From positions 6,758,001 through 6,822,000 of the forward strand of contig NC_085123.1 in assembly GCF_030269925.1 (NCBI RefSeq): a DNA stretch of 64,000 nt. Reading direction: 5' to 3'. The position numbers were made by a program, and so were the translations under genes. The stretch comes from Bombyx mori. Its lineage: Eukaryota; Arthropoda; Insecta; Lepidoptera; Bombycidae. Below, one piece after another: positions 47,775 to 62,700 of the stretch; positions within the stretch are counted from its first letter, which is position 1; each line of letters opens with the position of its first letter. The notes beneath the pieces were generated by a model. That model was not told where the DNA came from. It saw only the letters and a list, made by a program, of their open reading frames with translations, and made no database searches.

Positions 47775-50700
47775 ATGAAGTGGAGAGCGCGCGCGATATC
47801 TTCTCGCGCCAAAGAACGCGCCAATATCAGTTTCTTCATCTTCATCATGTTCTTTGCGGTGTTCGGTGTCATAGTGCTTACTGAATTGTTACTCCTGGAG
47901 CGACCCAACGAACCCGCTCGGACTCGCTACAATGAAGACATGCAGGTCAGAATAACGAATTAGCGAATCGATTATGAAAGTACAGGATAAACCTGTTATC
48001 TATGTATTTGTGCCAGTAGTTTATTAGTAATAAGATCTGTCTGTACCTACAGAACATTATGATTATGTATCTATTAAATTAATTTGATTGTTGATAGTGT
48101 TAAGTGGGTATTTGTATACACAAACACCTTTAGCTACAAGGTGGCCTTATTATAATTTATAACAAATATTAAGTTATTTACGTTTAATTAAAAAGTTACA
48201 ACTGAACGAAATACCATCGGGATAATGATCAGAAAATACTTACTTAATGTAGGTGAATCTGTGTTTCGGAGCTTATTTTATCGAACGAAATGCAAATTAG
48301 TCTTAACCGGTCGTGAGTGTTTAGGTTAAAGAAGCGGTACAAAATATGCAGGAGCCTACTTTATAGATATTTGAAGTCGTCATTACCTACCTACGTAGTG
48401 CTGCAGCTTCCTTTAAATTATATTCAACTTGTATCTTTTGTGTTGGATTTTTTTGTTATGACTTCCTCTTTTTTTATATATAAATTAGTTTAGGACTTTT
48501 TCTATTATTATAGTACTAATAATAATTAATCAATGAAGTGTGTGTAAGGTATTGATGGAATTTGATTCTAAGTTCTAAAAGTAGATTGGTTTAGTGGTAT
48601 AAATCTTTACGAAAAATTTTAACAACAATAAAAGCAATGAAAAAATCTATAAAATACATACCTTATTCACAATGAGAAATTTTAAATTAATCGCAAATCC
48701 CGGTCTACCGTATTGTCTTGTGGGAAAGTTGTTTTTTTGTTCATCCAGATGCTTCATTGTTTGAAGTCTTTATCTTAAACAGGTTTAAATTGTTAAGTAA
48801 TATTTTTTTAAAGTTCTCAATTTAAATTTTGTGCAGTACTTATTTTGGTTTTTGAGTTTGCAAAATATTTTTTCTAATTTAGAGATTCATTGCCATAATG
48901 CTGACTGTATCACTTTTAAAGCTCTTCTCAGATTGAAGCCGACGATTGCAGTCTGTTTATACGTATTTTATTTTCATGTTTTACACGAATTACACATTTA
49001 CGACACATTTTTTGCGAATTATTATTATTTACTTTATTACATTATTTTATTCTTCCTTCATTATTGCATATTTGCAATTCGGTGGTTAATAAATTCGTTT
49101 ATATTACAAACGTTGAGCTATACATAGGCAGGATGAAGCTATCTACCCATCATATAGGAATACGATTCAGAGTAATCACAGTGAAGTGACTAAAGCGGAT
49201 GCATGAAATTGGGTGCAATTCTGTTAAATGATTGTTACCGAGACTGATTTGATAACTCGAACTTTTTTAGTTTAATAAGCAACCTTGGAATAGGGTAAAT
49301 TCTTATCACCCAAATCTACCTCGTCGACAGTTTTTTAAACAAACGTTTCGCCATATTAAGAGTTATTATCAACAATTTGCAGGCAAATAAAAATAAAATT
49401 ATGTAAAAAAAATATTGTGATAGCTATTTTGCAACTCTCACTCTTTAAAATGAAAATCAAAGTAAACCAAAATATGCTATTGATAGTAACTTTAAAAAAC
49501 TTTTGATTCACCCTCGTGTGAATCGAAATGGTGTTTGACCACCGCGGCGGTTTTGTCTACAACTTTTGCAAACTCACCAAGCGGGCAGATCCTGCAGCTG
49601 TCGCAGGGACCTTGTGTTGTTAAGAGCACATGAAATAATATTAAATGGATAGAATCGCACTATATAAATCGAAAGATAGGCGCTGGTATAATAAGCCCCA
49701 GTCACTCTCACACTCTCTTCAAGTTTTTGAAACTCGTACATTATATCCAAAGAATTTGTCTTTATTTATTGAAAAAGAAACAGTACGTTTGAAGACACAT
49801 AAATCCAATCAGCTAACAAAATATTTTTCCAACAATACACAAAATAAAAAGAACAATTTATAACAAGTCAAAATGGTGACTCTAGTTGTTATAAACCAGA
49901 ATTGAATACTAAACATCTTCGGTTTCATGGTCACAATAACCGGATCGAGCAATCCGTTGACCCCAAAAGTTATATTGCGTTTACTATCGATGTATTCGCG
50001 GATTTGAAACTCATCTGAGAATGATGTGCAACGGTGTTTTTTTTGGCTAAAACGAGGCGTCGATCATGAAAGATCGTGGAACACTGACTTGGCATTTTCA
50101 GTCTTACATAATCGATAACATTAGATTATTAATTAACATCCTTTTTATTTAGGACGTTTGAATTACGTAGCCTTTTTTGGTTAGCTATAAATATCCAAGG
50201 CTTATGTATAAACGTGACTTGTGTCAAGAATAAGGGGCATAGTGACGAGGCTTCGTCTGGAGTGGGATTTTTAAGACAGAAATATTGTACCTACTAGTGT
50301 ATATTATTTATAGAATGTTGTACTAGTGTACCCTATTTCTAGAATATTTATTACCAGACAAGTTCCAAGATACCGAGCTGCGCTTTGCTAAGCTTAGAAA
50401 AATGTAAGATGAAAAAAAAGTAACTGCCACACTAAAATCTCATTAGCTTTTTTAAAAACTTCCAAATAATTCTTTTTTGGACTAAAAAAGTCACGTAATA
50501 TATTTATCAATATCAATATTTACTGGAATATGTCAGCCAACTAGCTGTTTCCCTTTTAATTAATCAACTTGACTATCAATCACATGGTGGGAGAAGTTTT
50601 CTCATTCTACAAAATGAAAGTTTTTGGCTACGAATGTTACACGTCTCTGGCTCATCTTGTAATAGACGTTTCAGATTCATTCGGTCTTCGTATTAGCCAT

Positions 50701-53700
50701 CTCATCACCTTGATAATCAAGTGATATAGATTCTTTCTTTTAAGATACTCTAAGTATGGACAACCTGATACTTCCTTGGATCTTTCAGGAGATTCTTGCA
50801 AAGATTCTGATCTTTAATCTTCAACACCGTTCGCATGAGTTTTGTTATAAATTTTAGTGGTACGATTCCATGTACTTTAGATCGGGTAACCATAACCCAA
50901 GTCGTCCATCCTGGTCCTCGATATGCTTTTATATTCATAGTATGTGGTCCATGATTTGGAGATGCTCTCCAGTACCGAAGTATCTGTTGAGCGCCTCAAG
51001 CAGATATCTGAGCTGACTTTAACAAATTCAGTAGGCTCTGTCTGCATAAATTTCACTTAGGAATGCTTAAATGTACTTGTGACTTGAGATGTTCCTTCGT
51101 ATAATAAGGTTTTGCTGGCAGTCTTGATTTGGCTTCCCGTATATGGTTCGGATACAAACTTTTTTGTTTAATTCAGCAACTTTTGCGTTTCCTTCCATAC
51201 CAAAAAGAACAGAAACTGCCAAACTTCAAACCTCCAATATAATAATATTACTTACAATAACTTGACTGCCACTAAAAATGTAAATAGCTATGTTCTTATT
51301 TCCCCAACATTTTTAGCAATACAAGCGCTGATTGCCTATGTCTCTGCTTGGAAGACCGACCAATAAGACTATGTTAATTACCGTAGTCCTGAAAGCGCCA
51401 GAGACAGTTCGTAAGTTGATTTTAAAAACCAGTACACTAAATTAAGCTTTCTTGAGTAGCCAAAATCCATTTCGTCATCGCATTCTTATTGTGAATGTAG
51501 CATTGGGGAGTTGTTGTGAAATATGTAAATAGATTCGACTTTGTAAGAGATCATAGTTATCATTCGTTCAGATCATGGTTGATACCCAATCTTGTGCGTT
51601 GGGTTGAGGTCATTTATGCCAGCTTATGTAGTCTTCCTTTTTTTCTAGCCGGGAGCCGAACCTCCTAGTTGTTGTTTTCGTTAGCGGTATTAGAATAATT
51701 TGATATTGTTTAAGCCGTTTTATAAACACTCGTCATAGGCATGCTAGCCAGTTTCTTATACTTTGTCTAAAACACCATGCAGTCGGTTGGCTGTGGTAAT
51801 TCTGGCCTAGGAGAGCAAAACCCTCTCTTTTTCTAAGGATGTTGTAAACGACGATTAAGGATTCATCGGAGAGAATCTGAGAAGAACAGCGTTCTCCGAG
51901 TATTATACTAGTATACTGAGATTTACTAGGCACTACGATCCTGCTAATTTTTGCAGTAAAGAAGTCATGTGTTCTTTTGAGGATTGAGATAGCCGTTATT
52001 GAATACAATTGAGACTTCGATCTCGTGCTTCGGGATGGGTGGCAGCATAAACGTTTTTATGAATATGCTGGCTGTGCCCGTCCGCTTCGCTGGGCACTTA
52101 AAGTTAACATTATTATTTGTCACCTCCACAAAGGTTCTCGTCATTAACACCCCCGCAACTGGTGTAGGGAGACCAACACTCATATAAATATTAGCCTATC
52201 CATTGGATTGGATACCAGTTTCAGGTCAATAGGATGCATGGTTCAGTAGTTATAACGGAACATTTGTAAAAACCACTGTAGATTTATATATTGGTATAGA
52301 TTTAGTTCTGATCGCTTTAAATCTGATAGACTGTGAGCTCGTTCACCCCATCTACGCAATAAATTAAGAAAAGTTATGCTTTTTAAATTCTTTAATTCTG
52401 TCGTCGTGGGATTTGCAGGAGAGCTTAGTATCAAGGTCCATATTCAGGTGCGGAGATATTGCATTTTATGCATAAAATATAAATCAAGACGCAGCTCCAT
52501 TGGTTTATGTTTTCATTGTTTTTGTACTTATTCTTTCAATTTTTAACCCAGTCATCTAATTTTTGTCAACTATTTGGACATTATTCTGGCTAATATGTAT
52601 CTTCTAAATCCACGATGGACATATTTTGGCTAGTATAGCATAACTAAACTAGGCTTCGACAATCTTAAAAACAAATAACCTTCGAAGAACTATGGTCCTG
52701 TTTCCTTTAGTTCAGATTACGCATCATGTTATGTTATTGTAAGCAATCAGTTAGTAGGGGATCTCAGGGTTACGTCTATTGCATACTATCTAGGCGATAC
52801 TTCCTCGATTTATGTCTGAGATCTAAACGACATTAGTTAATAAAAGCGTAGACTACGTTTTAGAATATTATAGACCTATTTTTTTATGTTATTTTACTTG
52901 AGGTGAGGTTCCACTTTCAAGTATGTTCCTATTTTAAGGTGGGCTTGCATTTATGTAAGTTCCGATCAACAATATAAAATTTTCATGCTTTTAACGTTTT
53001 ACGATGATTATTTTTAGTAGAATAGCAACCAAAGAGTACAATGTAAATACGGACAGTATTCACTACGTAACGTACAGACTGGAATGTGTTCTATACAAAA
53101 TGTTCCCTGTGCCTATGCCTTTGTGCAAGGTCATTGATCTCATACTAAAGTCCTCACACATTTGGATGTGCGACTGCATCGCGATTTACGACAAGTAAGA
53201 ATTAATCTTTAAATTGAAAATGCATAATAATATGTGGTTTTGTTTGTTTATTTATTTATCAATAACCTACTACTCAATTTAAAAAAAACAGTTTTTACTT
53301 TGGTTGTTTTACTTTATCTACAATACATTTTGGCGATTTTTATTAATAATGACAATAAATTCACAATTTTTGAATATGAATTTAAAAATATTTACTTCTA
53401 TCTTTTACATTTTACTGTATAGTACCAACATATTTTCTACCGACAAGTTAATATAGTATTTTTTTTGGGTTTTTTGGGAGTCTTAGACATTATTAATACT
53501 ACTTTTACGGCGGCTTAATCTTAGTTTTCTTTTTAATTGTTCTTACAGTATTTTCGATCAATTATATTATTATGGGGCATATTTCAGATGTTTCTTAAAC
53601 TATTATGTTTTATGTGGAAAAATGTATGAGACTAAAAAGTAAAATTAATGATAATCATTTTATTTATTATTGTAGGTAGGTACCTAGTTAATGCTGTAGG

Positions 53701-56700
53701 TTCTTACGTAATACAGCTGCTGCCGTTAGATTAATTGTACAACAGACTTGAAAGGATTCCATCGGCGAATAATGTAGTTTTGTTAACAAGTTATACATGC
53801 AAATTACTATAGTATGAACAGTGTGCTTAGTGCGAGTTTTATAACGTTCTCGATAGCGTAAAAGTTAACCCAATTTTGTATGCGGTTGGAACAACGCTCC
53901 TAGCGCCAAACGTAGGCAAACAATCCCATTCCGTACAAATAGCTAACTTTTACACTATCGAGAATGTTAAAAAACTCGCACTAAGCACACAGGGCTCTGT
54001 TTGCGTGTGAGTGCGTGAAGTGATTTGCGGGAGGTCGCTATTATTACTTATATTACTGGTGGTAGGACCTCATGTGAGTCCGCAAGGGTGTGAGTCCTTG
54101 AATATTTCTGCCGTGAAGCAGTAATGCGTTCCGATTTGAAGGGTGGGGCAGCCGTTGTAACTGCACTGAGATCTTACAACTTATTTGTCAAGGTGGGTGG
54201 GGCATTTACGTTGTAGATGTCTATGGGCTCCAGTAACCACTTTACACCAGGTGGGCTGTGTGGAGCTATGAGCTCGTCCACCCTATCTATGCAATAAAAT
54301 AAAAAAAGGGGACTGTGGACAATGGGCATCAAGAATTCAGACTATTTGTATGGATCCATGTTCTTTCTGGAATAATTTTGTCTTTTTATATAATAATATT
54401 TTCGTTTTCATCTCGAAATGTAATATACTAAGTGAAATCAATTATTATTCAAATAGTTAAGTCAGTCACTTCGTTTTACGAATAATATGAATCACCTGAG
54501 TAAATAATCAATATAAATGACATTTGACTTATAAAATAATGTTCTGATATTTTTAACCGATAAATATGTCTTAATCATGTTCATTCGTAAAATATACAGG
54601 GTTACAGGTTAAGTCGACCTATTCCCGTTAAGAGCGTGTAGTTTACATCGTTTCTGACTGATTTGACTATGAAACACCCTACCCTAAATCTAACCGATCT
54701 GGAGATATTTCAATTTAATTGTTTTTTATAAAAAATACCCGATTTTCGGCTATCAGCTTAGATATTTTGAAATGCACAAGTCTTATTATTATTATTACAT
54801 GATTTTTACTTGTAAAATAAGATGCTGTATGACCCCAATAACCAATATTGTACGTAAAATGAATAAACAAGTCGTTTTAGACGATTAAAACTTATAAAAA
54901 CGAATAAAAAATTAGAAAGATTATTGTTCTTTCAAGGATATCTTAAAAAAATATTATGGCGCCTGTTTGGCAGATATGCTTAACAATATCTACGTTTCAT
55001 CAGCTATCCAACGAGGTATAGCAATCTAAGGTTTTACCTAAAATTTGTCGAAAACACTTAGTTTTATAGGCTACAGGGGAGGATAAATAAAACAAGTATG
55101 TACAAGATACTACATTTATTAAACTTTCAAGTTCCAACAAAACATCCTAAGGTCTAAATTTCACGCCCAACATGTCCGTGACTGTTTGCACACATGTTCG
55201 CATTATTTTACGAAGTCCAGTTTTATTACACCAGTAATTAATTTCCTTCTCATTTCATTCGCCGCATTGATAATCCTGTCTCTCAAGACTTCAATTGATG
55301 AAATTGGGTTGGGCTCACTGTACACGAGACTCTTCATGTGTCCTACACATAAAAATCCATGGGGGTTAGGTCCGGACTTATGACTGGCCAGGGTATAGGC
55401 CCACCTCGTTCAATTCATTTGTTTGGATAATTTGTGTCTAGCTATTCTCTGGCACTTCTCCTGAAATGCGCAAGGCAGCCATCATGCTGAAACCACGTCT
55501 TGAATCAGATTGAGTGTTAAATCATCTAATAGGTCATTTAGGTCTCCTCGCAGGAAATGTTCATAGTATACCTCATTTAAATTGTCAGGGAGAAAGTAAG
55601 GCCCAATCAAATGATTGGAAATAATGCCCATCCACACATTCAGGCTGTCTCGCTCGCACGCACTGCATTAACATTGAAGGACAATTCGCGAGGGACTGTT
55701 AGAACTACTACCTGGAGGCTCGCAACTAAATATTTTCTATGATGTTTTATTTAAACCCTAGATTGCTATACCTCGTTGGATAGCTGATGAAACGTAGATA
55801 TTGTTAAGCACATCTGCCAAATAGGCGCCATAATATATTTTTAAGATATCCTTGAAAGAAAAATAATCTTTCTAATTTTTTTATTCGTTTTTATAAGTTT
55901 TAATCGTCTAAAACGGCTTGTTTATTCATTTTACGTACAATATTGGTTATTGGGGTCATACAGCATCTTATCTTACAAGTAAAAATCATGTAATAATAAT
56001 AATAAGACTTACGCATTTCAAAATATCTAAGCTGATAGCCGAAAATCGGGTATTTTTTATAAAAAACAATTAAATTGAAATATCTCCAGATCGGTTAGAT
56101 TTAGGGTAGGGTGTTTCATAGTCAAATCAGTCAGAAACGATGTAAGCTACACGCTCTTAACGGGAATAGGTCGACTTAACCTGTAACCCTGTATATTCAC
56201 ATCGGGCACATTCGAGTGCCGAAAAGGTTTGTTTGTTTTTTGCCTGGGTGCATAATATGTATATATATACATATATTGAAAGTCATGCGTATCAGTCTCT
56301 GATTTCCATAGTACAGTGAATTCTAGTTTGAGGCCAAAAGACCGTGTGTGAGGGCATTTCGATTTTTTTGTTAATTCATTTTAATATAATACCACAAAAC
56401 AAAGTCATCGAGTATAATAATATACACATTTGTTTTCGGTGATGTCATTTTGTTAAAGGTCATTTGAAAACGTCAGCAAGTCAAACATTTATCATATTAA
56501 TTATAATAATTTCGTTGCTTCATCGAACAATAAGCATTTTTTTTATTCCATAGATGGACAGACGAGCTCACAGTCCACCTGGTGCTAAGTGGTTACCGGA
56601 GCCCATAGACATCTACAATGTAACTGCCATCACCCACCTTGAATATGAGTTTTAAGGTATATTAACAACGGCTGTCCCACCCTTCAAACCGAAACAACCT

Positions 56701-59700
56701 ACAGCTTCACGGCAGAAATAGCCAGAATGGTGGTACCTACCCGTGCGGGCTCACAAAAGGTCCCACCACTAGTAATTACGCAAGTTATCATTCTGCGGCT
56801 TTGATTTTTACTACACGATGTTATTCCTTCACCGTGGAAGTCAATCGTGAACATTTGTTATGTACTTACGTAAAAATCGGTACCCGCCTGCGGGATTCGA
56901 ACACCGTTGCGACACGAATGCGGCCCACTGAGTTTCTCGCCGAATCTTCTCAGTGGGTCGCGTTTCCGATGCGGTGGTAGATTCTGCGAAGCACTGCTCT
57001 TACTAGGGCAAGTGTTAACAACACTCCCGATTTGAGCCCCGTGAGCTCACTTACACGTCAAGGAGAAGCTGAAATTGCCTCTTAAGGCTATCAGCAAAGG
57101 TACGAAAAAAAAAAAACAACGAATGCACCGGACGTTTTATCCCTTACGACTTCATTCGACAACATGTTTTAAGTAAGCAGTAGTACAGTACATATTAATT
57201 TTTATAATGTTTTAACACTAATTTTAGAATTGTTTATTAGTAAACGCGATGAAAGTATAATTTACAACCACTGGAATTATTTGAAGTTTTCAGTTCAACT
57301 TTGATAATGATAAACTGAAGTGAATGAGTTATGTTTGATTGCTACAGTAGCTGCATTACCTAACACCCAAGCATTATTCTAATATTAAATTAAATAAAGT
57401 CCGCTAACATTATTATATTTTCACTTTACATTTACGGTACATTCCACTTACGATACGTTTGCATTTTATCCTTTTTTTTTTTATCCGATACGCGTTTTTA
57501 CAATTAGCTTGAAACAAAATAAGCTCGTGAAAATTGTCCATGGATATTGATTCTCAACTTATTTTTACAATCATTAAGGTTATTTATCTCTGTATTATAC
57601 AGGCAGAGGACGTAAGACCAATAAGACTAATTTATTGTGTGACATTACTTATTTTTTTTAATATGCCTAAATGTAATCATGGGTGATAATCTAAACAGCT
57701 ATTTGTAGTTACCAAAACGTCTTTATTTTATGAAATTACCCACAAATTTGAAGATTGTATTCAGTTACAAATCAATGGATTGCTAGAGAAGTTTTATTGA
57801 TTATCTGTTTCTTCAAATTTACCCTAAGTGACATTTACATTTAACCCTTTAATATGGGGACTTTTTAGCGGGAACGCGAGGAGTGAAATTGTGTAATTTG
57901 TTTTATTTTGTCTATTTAGTGTTTCTTCGGGTTTAAATGTGTAATAATGGTGGTTTATTAACTGTTTAATATCTGTAAAAGTGCACAAATGTGGGAAAAT
58001 GAAACTAAGCAGCTGGACGTAACTTCACGGGATCCTCCAAAAAGTCCACTAAAAAAATCTTAGTAAATGACCACCATTTTACTGAGATTATATTTCATTT
58101 CATTTCATTTGATCCCAGTTGATTTATGTTTCAAATTAATCATCTTCATTTCAATTCACTCCATAATATCCTTTTTCATAAAAATATGAATATAAATTAA
58201 AATAAGACATGACTTAAAGGTCTCAGTTACCAGGTCATAAAATCCCTTTAAAAAAAACCCTTTAATATTGTTATTAGTTAGTTAAATGTTTGGTGACAAT
58301 GAGTTCGGGATCACAATCTATGTAGGCGATCTATGTAGGATATATAGAAATGTTTTAAGTGGGTCGACACACTAGAGAGCAATGATTCGTTTATCGTGTC
58401 ACCGAACAGAGTGCCCCTGTGTACTTTGTAACTTGATTTGAATGTACACGTTTTAATCACGTACACGTGTACTTGTACACGTTTGAAGTAGTCGTGGCCT
58501 AACGGATAAGACGTCCGGTGCATTCGTGTTGAAGCGATGCACCGGTGTTCGAATCCCGCAGGCGGGTACCAATTTTTCTAATGAAATACGTACTCAACAA
58601 ATGTTCACGATTGACTTCCACGGTGAAGGAATAACATCGTGTAATAAAAATGAAACCCGCAAAATTATAACTTGCGTAATTACTGGTGGTAGGACCCCTT
58701 GTGAGTCCGCGCGGGTAGATACCACCACCCTGCCTATTTCTGCCGTGAAGTAGTTATGCGCTTCGGTTTAAAGGGTGGGGCAGCCTTTGTAACTATACTT
58801 GAGACCTTAGAACTTATATCTCAAGGTGTGTGGCGCATTAACGTTGTAGATGTCTATGGGCTCCAGTAACCACTTAACATCAGGTGGGCTGTGAGCTCGT
58901 CCACACAGCTAAGCAATAAAAAAAAAAGTCAAAATGATATACCTTACCGCGAAGTTTCAAAGAAATAATACTGATAAAACATTAGTGCTATATAAAATCG
59001 GATAATCATGATAGTAACTAATGATAGTAAATTGTAAATGCTTCTAACGTATTAAAATAAATATAAACGAATTGGAAATATATAAAAAAAATTGTGCCAC
59101 CCTTATGGTTGCAGGGTTCCATAGAAACGTGAAATTTCTACACACTTCGAGACATGTATGTATATCGGTTATTGCACAATCCCAGCCTTCTTCTTTGTCG
59201 TTTCCTCATTACTGAGGGTCGTGACGACCTTGGTCCAGTTTGGTCCAATCCCAGCCAGAAAGAATAAATGATTCGCGGTAGAAGTAGGCATGGTAGCGGT
59301 ACCTTGGTCCTATGCGTCCTATCACCAGTAATTACGCTATTTTAAAATTTGAACGACCGATTCTGAATACTGACATTATTCCTCCGACGTGGAAGTCGTC
59401 TGTGGACAAGTGCTTGATACTATATCTTTCCTACGAAAAATACTAGGCACTTCCTTACACGACTTGAAATCCAACCACCAGTATTTATGTTTTAGGGCAC
59501 CGCAACTTAAACAGTATATAAAAAATATATTTAAACTAGTTTCTATTTCTAATGTACATAAGCTCACTGGTTATACGATACCTGACAACGACAGACAGGT
59601 ACAGTTGGTTGATACCGAAAAAAAAAAAACAAATATGTATGTTTATTGTTGTTGTAATCTATGGTTGTATGTAATTTTATAATACTGATTTATATTAATC

Positions 59701-62700
59701 TATGGTTACTTGTTTCAGTATGTCTGTCATGGCTCCCTTCTTCCCTTTCCGTGAATACAATTGTCTAAGAACACTACTGGTCTCCTTTTATTAAAAACAA
59801 CCTCAACAATTGTATAAATGTATATACACGAAACAACGAGCTTATCTTGTCTTAGGTTAGTATTCATTTTAAATTGAGAATTTATAAAACGCTAGCTTGT
59901 TAACGATAAGTATTTATGCTGAGCTCAGTACAATGGTGATGTTGTTTCTGTATTATATTATTACAATGTCTTCGGGTTACACAGTAGTAAGAAAATTAAA
60001 ATATGTGTGGATGCAAGTCACGCACGGTAGAAGTGAAACTTATAAAAAATAAGAATAATCGCAAGGGTCAACGCGATTCAGGAATTGTTGAATTTACGTG
60101 CAGTGACATCTGTTGATAACAAACTAAATAGAAATAATTGTAAATCATCTTTTATAGTATGAGGTAGCGCCCTCTGTGAATTGATATTTTAACTTCACCT
60201 TTCATTTTTTCGTGTCATCGAGTTTGAAATCACATCACAACGATTCTAAAGAAGTTTCACTTCAAAAAAAGGAGGGAAGCATTGACTTGCACACAAGGAA
60301 GAGCTAAAGCAAAGAGCAGCAAAGAAAACAGAAGATCAGTCAACATGTGTGTTCTATGGCACCCGTGTCCTGTCATCACAGAAATGCCAATATATATGTA
60401 AAAAGCCGACGTAGAGAATCCACAGCCCGGATAGAGAGGACCCCTCCTGGCTGAGCCCCTGGTCGCCCACCTGCCCTGGTGAAACTATAAAGGCCTCCGG
60501 GCACACAATACACATCACAAGCTAAAAAGATTCATAAAAAACACATGTAAAAAGAAACAAAATCTGGCTTGCAACATAAGCTATGTGCGCACGACTAAAC
60601 AAGACAAAGTGCTGAATTTGTACATAATGTTCCTTACAACTATACGACAAAACAACACAATAACGAAAACTAATCTAACTTATAATGTAATAAAATAATT
60701 TTATTCACAATATACAATTAAACAATTACATTACTTAACCTATTATTAACGTGGAGGATGCTCTTGAACATTTTTATGAACGTTACTAACCTACAAGTAA
60801 AAATATCCAATCTTTCAATCATAAAAAAAGGACAGAAGGTTGCCCCGAGGCCCGAAACATGTCTCGTAAGGGCTCACGAGAACCCGACGAGTTACATATA
60901 GTATTTACTATTTTACTTACTTATCTATTGATGAACTACCGTCTGCTATTACTACCGAAGCGTGAAGATAACATCTTATGTTACGGACGTTTTTTCTCGG
61001 TTATGGTACCCCTCCGCATCCCATAAGGAACTTCGTGCCAAAAAAGTGGATACGAAGCCCAAAACAATTATTAAAGTATAAGATTAACTTTTAAATCGAA
61101 ACGTAATTGCTTAGCGTCAAAGAGAAGCTGGACGATAACTCCAAAGCTAAATAACCAGCCAAGCCATTTCACACCAATAAACATGTGCGTGTTTTGTTCG
61201 TTTTTAATGGTCGAAGTCGCTGTTACTGTTTCGATTTGTCAATGAATACGTGATATGAATCATTATTTACGGTGGGAACATAATATCTGAACGTCTACAA
61301 AAGTTACACAACATACACGAATATTTTGTTTGTACTTCGTTTCCATATTTATTTGTTACACAATGTAATAATATACCTACATTTAGATGTTCCATGTTTT
61401 TCAGTTTTATATGATAGTACCTATTAGTACCTATTAGTAAATTGTTAGATGAGAAACTTATATGGGTAACACCAACACGTATGTACATACGTAGTTTAAT
61501 AGCTCCCCTCCACGGTGTTTCCCGAGCGCTATGACATGTCCTTCTTCAAACGAGGCTTGTGGAGATTATTAAACGGTAGGCAGCAGCTTGGCTCTGCCCC
61601 TGGCATTGGTGAAGTCCATGGGCGACGGTAACCACTCACCATCAGGTGGGCCGTATGCTCGTCTGCCTACAAGGGCAATAAAAAATGAAAAAAAAGAAGA
61701 TATTCCTTAAGAATTGAGACACATTGCTCCTATTAATTTTGACATTTATGTATTATAAAGATGTAGATCGCGAATCATTTATTTTATAACCTTAATATTT
61801 AGTATTTTCTTTGATTAAGAGAGTCGTGTAAATAATTAAAAATACTGCTACAGCTTCATTTCGTGTTACCATATCCGACATTACGAAATACTTAAAATAA
61901 GCCCTTATTTTTGGGACACAATTGCACCATCTTACTTTATGGCTTTTTGGAGGGCACCCCATAGACACAGCTCACCTAGTTTGAGTTTCTCGCCGGATCT
62001 TCTCCGTGGGTCGCGTTTTCGATCCGGTGGTAGATTCTGCGAAGCATTGCTCTTGCTAGGGCCAGTCTTAGTAACACCTTCGGTATGAGCGCCGAGAGCT
62101 CACCTAGTACACACTAGTGTAACGCTGATATAGCCTCTCATGACTATCAGCATGGATATGGAAAAAAGAGCATTTTTTCATAAAGTCTGTGTGTTTTCCG
62201 ATATAAACACATGTTATTTGTTACTACCCCTGGCAACATTTATTTTTGAATTGCAAGTTTCATTTTCGGCCAATTTAATTTAGTCCTAAAATGATTACAT
62301 TGAAGAGTGTACCGGTCATCGTTCTCGTCGAACCCGTCGCTTGCGACGAAGGACTCGACGAGTAAATTAACCCACAGACACAGCCCACTGAGTTTCTCGC
62401 CGGATCTTCTCAGTGAGTCGCGTTTCTGATCCAGTGGCAGATTCTGCGAAGCACGGCTCTTGCTAGGGTTCGTGTTAGCATCGTCGTCAGGTTTGAGCCC
62501 CGTGAGCTCACCTACTAGTTTAGGTTACGCTGAAATAGCCTCTCAAGGCTGTCAGCTTAGGTAGGAAAAAAAAGAAGAGTGTTTTATATTGATTAAGAAA
62601 TATATATAACTTGTTGTTTCCATTTTCAGACCTGGCAAGGTCGAACGGAAACGGGGTCAGAGGGCGGCGAGCCACTACCGCCAGCGAACATACCCATTGA

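Noticed and set aside
48831..49127. 98-codon frame as a membrane protein
   Set aside because: The hydrophobic look comes from T-rich intronic sequence; no start context, splice sites or conserved motif.
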